This document shows positions 19,270 to 25,000 of a stretch of DNA of 25,000 nucleotides, piece after piece. How positions within the stretch are numbered: position 1 is the first letter of the stretch; each line of letters opens with the position of its first letter. The DNA comes from Symbiodinium natans (taxonomy: Eukaryota; Sar; Dinophyceae; Suessiales; Symbiodiniaceae). A program made the translations under genes and the position numbers. Below the pieces are notes generated by a model, which worked only from the letters and a program-made list of their open reading frames with translations, was not told the DNA's origin and ran no database searches. Where the stretch lies: NCBI GenBank assembly GCA_905221605.1, contig CAJNDS010000570.1:1-25000 (forward strand), in the 5' to 3' direction.

Positions 19270-20882
19270 CGAAGAGACTCCCTTTCTAGGGACCTCTTTT
19301 TGCCCCTTTTTGTATCGCTACCTTCTTCCAGGGTAGCTCGCTGAAACCATATCCTCAAATCGTTGATCCACTCCTCGACGTCTTCTAGTGGAGTCTCGTA
19401 CGGCTTCACTATTTCGTGAAGTTCCAATGAGGACAACATACCGGATGTCCAAGAACACCATTCTGCGTCCATCTGTTCAGCATTACCATTGAACTTCAGG
19501 AGTTTAAACACCGGATCCGCTTCTGCGCGGGCCAAATCTGACTTTCCATCAGACATATATGAAATTGCCTCCATCAGCAACTCCATCATCCTGGTGTCGT
19601 CATCATACACCATGAGATCCTCCTCATCCTCATCAAATCGTTCAGGAGAACCTTTTCTACCACCATCCATTCTCCCAGTGCCCCTTCTTGGGCTGTCTCT
19701 TGGAGGCGTCCTTGGCGACCTTGGCCTTTGTCCACCCAAAGGATCACCGTGCTCAAAAACGCACTTGTCACCATGACGACACCTCCCGGACTGATAAAAC
19801 TGGATGCACCTTACACCAGCTGTATCGCGCGAAAACTTGCAGCCTTCTGAAGCGAAGCAATATCTCCCAGCCACAAAATATTTACGCCAATACGACTGTA
19901 ACACCACGTCATCCTTTGAATGGATGAACTTGCAGTCCTCACCAAATTTGCAGTTGTCCTTTCCCCTGCTAAACCAGTAGCAGATGCCTCTTTTTCTTTT
20001 CTCGAGGCGCTCCGCTTCGTACCGTTCCATGGGGCGATCCTGCTCTACATGAACATTGTCATGTACCTGAGAACTGTTCCCTTCACCCCAGGTGCTATCA
20101 GTATTTGATGTATCTAGAACAGCGGGAAAACCTGGCCTTGATCTTACCACCTCAATGATTGGTTTCCCACCAGCTCCTGAGCCATGCTGAGCTGATCCAC
20201 GAATGATTGACTTCTTCAAGAAAGGTTTCGTAACGCCAGCCTTCCGCACCGATTTGATTGGAAGATTTATTGCTCCGACTTTGGGTCCAGATACATTTGC
20301 ACGACACAACCTCCTACACCCGGCTCTATATCCTTTCCACCAAAGAGCCCCAAGGATCTTCTCGGTAGTAGTATCTTCTACCACACCCTGATTTGAGGAC
20401 CGATCGACCTGTTTTGCGACCACCATGTCAGGATGATCCTCAGGAATCCAGGGTATTCCCTTTGTAGGAAGATCTGGACCACCACTGATTGGCCCTTCAC
20501 CAGGATAACCTTTCGTGCTGTCAAGAATCTTCCCAGTCTGTCGATCTTGAAGGGTAGGCTCCCAGAACTTTGAGTAAATCCTTTGCAGGAACAACCGTGT
20601 GGCGCTTAGCCTCGATGAACTGTCAGCCGCCCCCTCTTCAGGGGAAATTTCCGGCGCTTTGCCAGCAGCCTCTTCTTCGCTCATCTCTACGTTGACACCA
20701 GCAGGAACAATAGAAGTCTCATTACCCCTTGGATTCAAAACCGATTCATCATGTCCAGAGATTTCCAGCACACATCCCAGCGGATCCACCTCCTCTTCGT
20801 CCTCATTCGTTCTTTTCCATAATTCCTCCAGTTCATCAGCACATGTAGCTGCTTGAAGGAATTCCATCAGCTTGCCAGACAA
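19270..20882 (-). CDS. copy 3 C-terminal open segment
   Basis: The longest open piece of copy 3, 546 codons from an internal start at 20882. It contains MEFLQAATCADELEELW, DSTKGYPGEGP, three CCCH units (the middle one defective as described for the whole copy), PRSPRTPPRD, and EEWINDLRIWFQRA. At its end the frame slips near 19270; the next frame continues as ETSETEVNVDEEVKKTKKKKKK to the junction with copy 2. Confidence 0.65.
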
Positions 20883-21645
20883 ATTCCGTATTCACCACAG
20901 TCCCTTGACCACCAAGGACAATGAATGGATGTACCAGCGTTGCTACCCGAACCATCAGCTTAATGTGGTCCTCCATACCTTGAATACGACTCCAATCGAA
21001 GGCTATTGCTTCCATTGCGGTTCCGAAAGTATCGGAATTTGCAAACTCGTGTCGTAAATCTGGGGATAGCAAAACTCCCATAGCAGAAAGCGGGTAATTA
21101 CCCACCGCCGGCAAGCATGGATTGTGATGAAACGGATGATGCAATTTACCATAATGACCTTGTTCTCTCCTTTGGAGAAGAAGTTTTCCAGTTTCCAACT
21201 GGGAATTCATCACATCCACTTCAACCATTTCAGCACACACATTTTGGGCTGACGCCGCTATTGCGCCCCATATCGCACGATCTGTCACACCACGACGCAT
21301 AACCCATTGAGTAGTTTGTGACTGAATCAGCACATAAGGATCACAAAACGTCAGCGGTGCTGGGTTTCTCACCATTGAAGGACTTGGGCTTTCCACCAGC
21401 GCGAGGCTCAACTCCCTCTCGCCTGAGTCATCCGTAGAGGCACTGATGACCAAATTCCGGTCCATCTTATTGAGTCCTCTCGGACAGTCCTTCTTCTGAA
21501 TTGATACTTTTCCTCCAGAGATCTTCTCATAGATCCTCTGGAGAACGCCTTTTGACACCAACAGGTTCCCATCCCTGCTCGTTTCGGCGCTACCACTTTG
21601 TTCCAATTGATCAGCATGGAGAACATTGCTCCTATCTTCATCCAC
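20883..21645 (-). CDS. copy 3 middle open segment
   Basis: An open piece of about 250 codons. It matches the unassigned middle region of copy 2 (LNKMDRNLVIS, QTTQWVMRRGVTDRAIW, NPCLPAVGNYPLSAMGVLLSP, EAIAFDWSR). It retains the residues copy 1 lost in its 11-base deletion. It ends near FVWQ, where a short deletion shifts the frame. No domain is recognised. Confidence 0.6.
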
Positions 21646-21885
21646 CCGTTGCCCAGTCTCATCGCCAGAAATGTGTACTGCTCCCTCGAACGCCGTCCCC
21701 TGTCCAGCATCTCAAACTTCAGCGCTTTCAGACACATTCTCCTGTCCAGCAACACCTTGCCCAGGTAGAACCTCATCTGTGGAGCCCACCGCCAGCGAAC
21801 CACGAATAACAGAACCATCCACGGTCCCATTAGAGACTGCAACATTTTTGCTGTGAAGACGCCGACACATTTGAAATTGAAAAAC

Positions 21886-21931
21886 CTTGGCGGGTCTCCC
21901 CCCGCGACGCTTTGTCGCGCTTTTTGCCAAG
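21886..21931 (-). repeat. 46-base nested palindrome, copy 3
   Basis: Same length as in copies 1 and 2. The core is unchanged (GGCGGGTCTCCC through GTCGCGC) and only the last few bases before the outer arm differ. The flanking sequence is much more diverged from copies 1 and 2 than the palindrome itself. Confidence 0.85.
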
Positions 21932-22469
21932 CGTAGTTGACTTTTTACGCCCTTCATTGGAGCTTTGAGAACCTCCATGTGGAACATTGCCACCTCGTTC
22001 AGTTCTCTCTCCGTGCATCGATGGTTTCCTCTGCACTGGATTCACCAGAGGACTCAGCATAAGAGACCAAAGCTCCTGCTTGATCGTCATCGTCCTCCAC
22101 GTCTGCCCATGCTTTGCTGAACCGAAAAGACAAACCACCACGAATAGGTTGCAACGGCTTTGGCTTTTCCACCGCCTCCGTTGACCTCATGCACCGATTT
22201 GAATAAGAACGTGGCACGAGTTGTACCTGTTTCCGATTCAGCAGCGGTCGTCCCCTCTTGACGGGGTTTGACCTTGATCTACCACCCTTTTTCGGCTGTT
22301 GACTGGCGGCATTCCAACTCCCACCAACTGCAACCTCTGCACGCACAGCGGAGACCTTTGCTCGAGCGTCCAAGCTTCACGGCACCTGCCTTTATTCAGG
22401 ATCTCCCGATACGACCCTCGCGGCATCTCTTTTGCACCGTGACCTTCAGCTTGAGAGATGGTTCTCGCT

Positions 22470-22482
22470 GCACCGGACTCAA
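22470..22482. other. head-to-head inversion junction between copies 3 and 4
   Basis: Left of this point the sequence aligns, on the minus strand, with 16965-16975 of copy 2 (RTISQ region). From AATGGCAAAGCGCCAGAAG rightwards it aligns, on the plus strand, with the GKAPEVSPEEE region (reverse of 15050-15090). About 600 codons of gene are absent between the two joined positions, on each side. No repeat or spacer lies at the join. Confidence 0.8.
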
Positions 22483-24262
22483 TGGCAAAGCGCCAGAAGT
22501 TTCTCCGGAAGAGGAGACGACCGGTGGTTCGTCGAGACTGTCTGGCACAAGGATGTTCTTGTGGAATGTGTATTCTCGGGTTGTTCCCAATTGGGAGTTC
22601 TCGATCCAAGACCGTTCAACTGGGAGGATCTTTGACAGCACGAAGGGTTATCCTGGTGAAGGACCAAAAAATGATGATGATCTGACTTCCTCAAAGAGGA
22701 ACTTGCCCTGGATTTCTGAAGATCACCTCGATCACGTGGTGGCAAAAAAGATGGAAATGTCTTCAGATATGAGTGTGTTGGATGGGTTTGTTCCGGAAGG
22801 TGAGGGACAGTTTGAAAAGGTAGAGGTGGAAAATGTGGCTGCCTCTAAAGTCCTTAGAGCTCTTTGGTTGAAAAGGTTTAGGGCTGGACAAAGGAAGTTG
22901 TGTCGTGCTGGGAGATTTGGAAGTCAAGTTGTCAGGACAACTATTCCAGCTAATCGGGTATGGAGCTTTAGAAGTAGGAAGCCTTCCCTGAAGATGCCCA
23001 AAAAACATGGTTCGGTTGTATTTGGCTCAGGAGTCAGGGGAAAACCAATCGTGGGGCTGGGGGAGCATCAAGAAGGTTTTCCGGGAAGTTCCACTGAATC
23101 ATCCACAACTCGCACCTTGGGTGAAAAAGGTAGTTCTCCAGGTCATGGCAATGTCCATGTAGTGCGGGATCGTTTGATGGACCGCCTAGAAGCAGAACGT
23201 TTGTCAAGAAGGAGACAAGGTATCTGCTATTGGCTTAGAAAAGGGAACGATCGCTGCAAGTTTGGTGAGAACTGCAAATTTATTCATTCCAATGAGGATG
23301 TGGCGTTAGCTTCGTATTGGTGCAAGTACTATGTGGATGGACGTGGGTGTCATGCTGAAAAAGAGTGCAGGTTCTCACACGATACAGCTGGAGTGAGATG
23401 TATTCCGCTTTTTCAAGCTGGAAAATGCAAGCGAGGCAATCAATGCGTATTTGAGCATGAAAGGCCAAGGTCGCCTGCTACACCGCCAAGGGATCGTCCC
23501 AAGAAGGGCGACGGTGAAAGGAGATTTTCTCCTGAAAGAAGAGAGGATCTAGAGGGAGTAATGGAGTATGATGAAGAGACAGAAAAGAGCAACCTTATTG
23601 CTGAAGCGGTGTCATACATGTCTGGTGGGAGGGACGACATCGACCGCTGGGAAGGAGAGCCAATTTTCAAGCTTTTGAGGATAACTGATGAAGATCAGAA
23701 AAACGAGGAGTGGCTTTCGTGGACAGACAAGATGTTATCTACGCTGGAATTGTATGAGGTGGTTAGATCCTGTGATATTCCGCTGGCAGAGGTTGAAGAG
23801 TGCGTGAATGATCTAAGGATCTGGTACGAAAAAGCTCAGCTGGAAGGTGGAGGCGACCCCAATGGTGGGACAAAAAGACCTTTGGAGGAAGAGTCAGCTG
23901 ACGAGCCTTCAGCGGAGGAGGTGGTACCAGAGGTCACAGAAGTGATCGTTGAAGTGGAGGAGAAGCCGGAGAAGAGCAAGAAGAAGAGGAAGCTTGCTGC
24001 CACGCGTGATCCATATACGGTGTTGGCCCCAAGGCCAAAGAAGAGGCCAATCAATGCGGATCGTGCGGAGGTGAATTTGCCAGCAAAAAGGTGGCAATTC
24101 CCAAGGCGGAAAAATCTTCTATTCCCAAGGCGGAAAATCTTCTATTCCCAAGGCAGAAAAATCTTCTCATCGGGCGCGGTCAAAACCTGGCGGTTCTGCA
24201 AGTCGGTTACAAAAGAAGGAGAAGGCATCAAGTCCCAAGAAAAGGGATGTAGCACCAGATGA
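22481..24262 (+). CDS. zinc-finger protein C-terminal part, copy 4 (plus strand)
   Basis: The homologous part begins NGKAPEVSPEEE at 22481; the roughly 70 codons open upstream in the same frame belong to inverted copy 3 and are not real. Content: DSTKGYPGEGP, SEDHLDHVVAKKM, and three complete CCCH fingers (CYWLRKGNDRCKFGENCKFIH; CKYYVDGRGCHAEKECRFSH; CIPLFQAGKCKRGNQCVFEH). These are followed by RPRSPATPPRD, a conserved acidic-helical region with DLRIWYEKAQ, and a basic tail (KSKKKRK). This is the most divergent copy. Near 24090 and again inside a 24-base tandem repeat, single A residues are missing from A runs, so the annotated frame after about 24090 is out of register. The 5' half of the gene is absent. 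Confidence 0.7.
   Translation, partial: NGKAPEVSPEEETTGGSSRLSGTRMFLWNVYSRVVPNWEFSIQDRSTGRIFDSTKGYPGEGPKNDDDLTSSKRNLPWISEDHLDHVVAKKMEMSSDMSVLDGFVPEGEGQFEKVEVENVAASKVLRALWLKRFRAGQRKLCRAGRFGSQVVRTTIPANRVWSFRSRKPSLKMPKKHGSVVFGSGVRGKPIVGLGEHQEGFPGSSTESSTTRTLGEKGSSPGHGNVHVVRDRLMDRLEAERLSRRRQGICYWLRKGNDRCKFGENCKFIHSNEDVALASYWCKYYVDGRGCHAEKECRFSHDTAGVRCIPLFQAGKCKRGNQCVFEHERPRSPATPPRDRPKKGDGERRFSPERREDLEGVMEYDEETEKSNLIAEAVSYMSGGRDDIDRWEGEPIFKLLRITDEDQKNEEWLSWTDKMLSTLELYEVVRSCDIPLAEVEECVNDLRIWYEKAQLEGGGDPNGGTKRPLEEESADEPSAEEVVPEVTEVIVEVEEKPEKSKKKRKLAATRDPYTVLAPRPKKRPINADRAEVNLPAKRWQFPRRKNLLFPRRKIFYSQGRKIFSSGAVKTWRFCKSVTKEGEGIKSQEKGCSTR
24098..24169 (+). repeat. three tandem 24-base units encoding KAEKSSIP
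   Basis: The unit ATTCCCAAGGCGGAAAAATC plus TTCT occurs three times; the middle unit has one A fewer (23 bases). Read without the loss, it gives three repeats of the octapeptide IPKAEKSS within the basic tail. Other copies have no such repeat. Confidence 0.8.
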
Positions 24263-24275
24263 GGGAGGAGAGTCC

Positions 24276-24788
24276 GTGAAGAAGGGACAAGCCTCAGTTC
24301 CCGCTGCCTCAGAGCCGGTTACCGTTACGCCACAGGTGACCACATCGTGCAAAGCGATAGAAGAAGCGCGGCGAGAAGGATTGGTATCCTCCATTCAACG
24401 ATGTTTGATTGATCCGTTGGTACAAGTGCAGGATCTTGAAAGCATCTTGGTGCAACTACATCGAATCTGCGAAGCTGGTCGGGAGGCGAAGAAGCGACTG
24501 GTTTTCAAAGATGGGACATGCAAAAAGATGGTTCCTTTTCCTGGATTTGGTGACAATTTGCAGAATGGTTGGAGGAAAGACCAATGCGTCGAGCAAAAAG
24601 GGGTAGGGTTTGCCATTAAGGGTATGGAAATCCCTGATGGTAGAGAGTGTACAGCCCTTAAGGATTTGAAGACCGTGTTCGTGGTGAAAAAGACCGGAGA
24701 GTCTTTAGGAACGGTGTTTTTCCTTAATTCATTCGTCCTGGATGACGTAAAACCATGGTTTGCAAGCCAATGGCTACGGCCCGTCTAA
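24276..24788 (+). CDS. copy 4 C-terminal end reading through into the 3' block
   Basis: A frame of 170 codons that resumes the protein after the two slips. KKGQASVPAASEP leads to AIEEARREGLVSSIQRC, the conserved C-terminal phrase of all copies. Where copies 1 and 2 have AAGAAGTGA (stop), this copy has AAGAAGCGA and continues for about 98 residues (VFKDGTCKKMV, IKGMEIPDGRE, FVVKKTGESLG, FVLDDVKPWF) through the 3' block to a stop at 24786-24788. Either the extension is the ancestral C-terminus, later lost in copies 1 and 2, or it is chance readthrough. Confidence 0.5.
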   Translation: MKKGQASVPAASEPVTVTPQVTTSCKAIEEARREGLVSSIQRCLIDPLVQVQDLESILVQLHRICEAGREAKKRLVFKDGTCKKMVPFPGFGDNLQNGWRKDQCVEQKGVGFAIKGMEIPDGRECTALKDLKTVFVVKKTGESLGTVFFLNSFVLDDVKPWFASQWLRPV

Positions 24789-24866
24789 TGGACGTTAAAC
24801 ATATGGTTGGCTGCTGTGAAAGAACAGCTTTTGGCCAGAATGGAAGGTAATCTGCACCTCCAAAGG
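24789..24866 (+). other. end of the conserved 3' block (copy 4)
   Basis: Non-coding sequence matching the part of the blocks of copies 1 and 2 nearest the LTR, including TTTTGGCCA and TCTGCACCTCCAA just before the hairpin. Confidence 0.55.
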
Positions 24867-24896
24867 TGTCCTGAGGGAACCTCAGGACAGGGGGAG
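24867..24896 (+). promoter_or_regulatory. 3' hairpin and polypurine tract of unit 4
   Basis: The arms TGTCCTGAGG / CCTCAGGACA (24867-24889) form a perfect 10-bp stem. Both arms differ from those of units 1 and 2, yet pairing is kept. AGGGGGAG (24889-24896) follows, then the LTR. Confidence 0.65.
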
Positions 24897-25000
24897 TGCG
24901 GAGGTTGCCTTGTAAAGGTTGGAAGGGTAAAATACCCGCAAACATGTTTGGCTCAAGGATGGCCTGGATCCGTCCGCTTGCAGTTAAAAAGTTAGAGCGC
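24897..25000 (+). repeat. LTR of unit 4, cut by the window edge
   Basis: It starts TGCGGAGG after the polypurine tract and continues with sequence like LTR 1 (GGTTGGAAGGGT, GGATGGCC, CCGTCCGCTT). The spliced-leader relic is at 24937-24957, ending TTTGGCTCAAG. The outer end lies beyond the window. Confidence 0.6.

Larger units (their letters stand above)
19061..22474 (-). pseudogene. zinc-finger gene, copy 3 (truncated at both ends)
   Basis: This is the most diverged minus-strand copy. It starts at about RTISQAEGHGAKEMPRG (22474), so the S1, MLLE and first three fingers are gone, lost at the inversion junction. It ends inside the basic tail at about 19061, where it joins copy 2. Breaks are a shift near 22305, a deletion near 22010, an in-frame TGA at 21714-21712, a deletion near 20880 and a shift near 19270. 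Open pieces are 20890-21645 and 19270-20880. In the C-terminal cluster the middle finger has lost two ligands (first Cys to Arg in YWRKYF, His to Arg in KFSRD); the other two fingers are complete. The relaxed ligands argue that it was decaying before the rearrangements. Confidence 0.75.

Noticed and set aside
22268-22480. First 70 or so codons of the long plus-strand frame of copy 4
   Set aside because: This stretch is the reverse strand of copy 3; the real copy 4 homology begins at about 22481.
3866-24788. Reverse transcriptase, integrase or RNase H domains in the long frames
   Set aside because: I looked for YxDD-type, DDE-type and zinc-knuckle (CX2CX4HX4C) motifs in the given frames and found none.
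1-25000. tRNA, rRNA, snRNA genes or CRISPR arrays
   Set aside because: No cloverleaf, rRNA core sequence or spaced direct-repeat array was seen on either strand by eye.

Overview
The window looks like a subtelomeric or telomere-derived region of a dinoflagellate nuclear genome. The evidence is TTTAGGG telomere-type arrays, partial copies of the dinoflagellate spliced leader (3' end TTTGGCTCAAG) inside long terminal repeats, one intron that reads best with a GA donor, long RNA-binding CCCH zinc-finger genes in tandem, and abundant microsatellites. TTTAGGG alone would also fit plants and some other algae; the spliced-leader relics are the stronger argument. No prokaryotic features are seen.

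Layout. 1-342 is a TG/TGTCTC microsatellite. 343-1875 holds no gene I can assign. On the minus strand, 1876-2562 holds the 3' exons of an EF-hand gene that no single ORF reveals; two perfect EF-hand loops appear once it is spliced. From 3147 onward the window is a TTTAGGG array (always in the same orientation) interrupted by inserted units. TTTAGGG x8 (3147-3202) is followed by unit 1 on the minus strand (LTR 3203-3495, polypurine tract, hairpin, 3' block, then zinc-finger copy 1 up to about 10581 and its upstream region). TTTAGGG x3 (11464-11484) is followed by a truncated plus-strand LTR element (LTR 11485-11690 and a gag-like frame). TTTAGGG x13 (12409-12499) is followed by unit 2 on the minus strand (LTR 12500-12712, polypurine tract, hairpin, 3' block, zinc-finger copy 2). 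Copy 2 is fused at about 19060 to truncated copy 3. Copy 3 meets a fourth, plus-strand copy head to head at about 22475. Copy 4 runs to the same 3' block, hairpin, polypurine tract and LTR at the right edge.

The four zinc-finger copies derive from one very long ancestral frame of about 2,200 residues. Its order is: acidic N-terminus, S1-like domain, Trp-rich segment, PABC/MLLE-like domain, three CCCH fingers, a helical domain, an Arg/Ser-rich linker, a large unassigned region, three more CCCH fingers, a basic tail. Every copy carries frameshifts, deletions or stops. They look like pseudogenes, although some single-base slips in homopolymers could be sequencing errors.

The main hypothesis is an LTR retroelement family whose LTRs embed a spliced-leader relic. 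It inserts next to TTTAGGG repeats at a fixed phase and has carried or mobilised a giant S1-MLLE-CCCH RNA-binding gene. No reverse transcriptase or integrase is visible here, so the units present are at best non-autonomous or truncated. All domain and family calls are by eye; no database search was possible.
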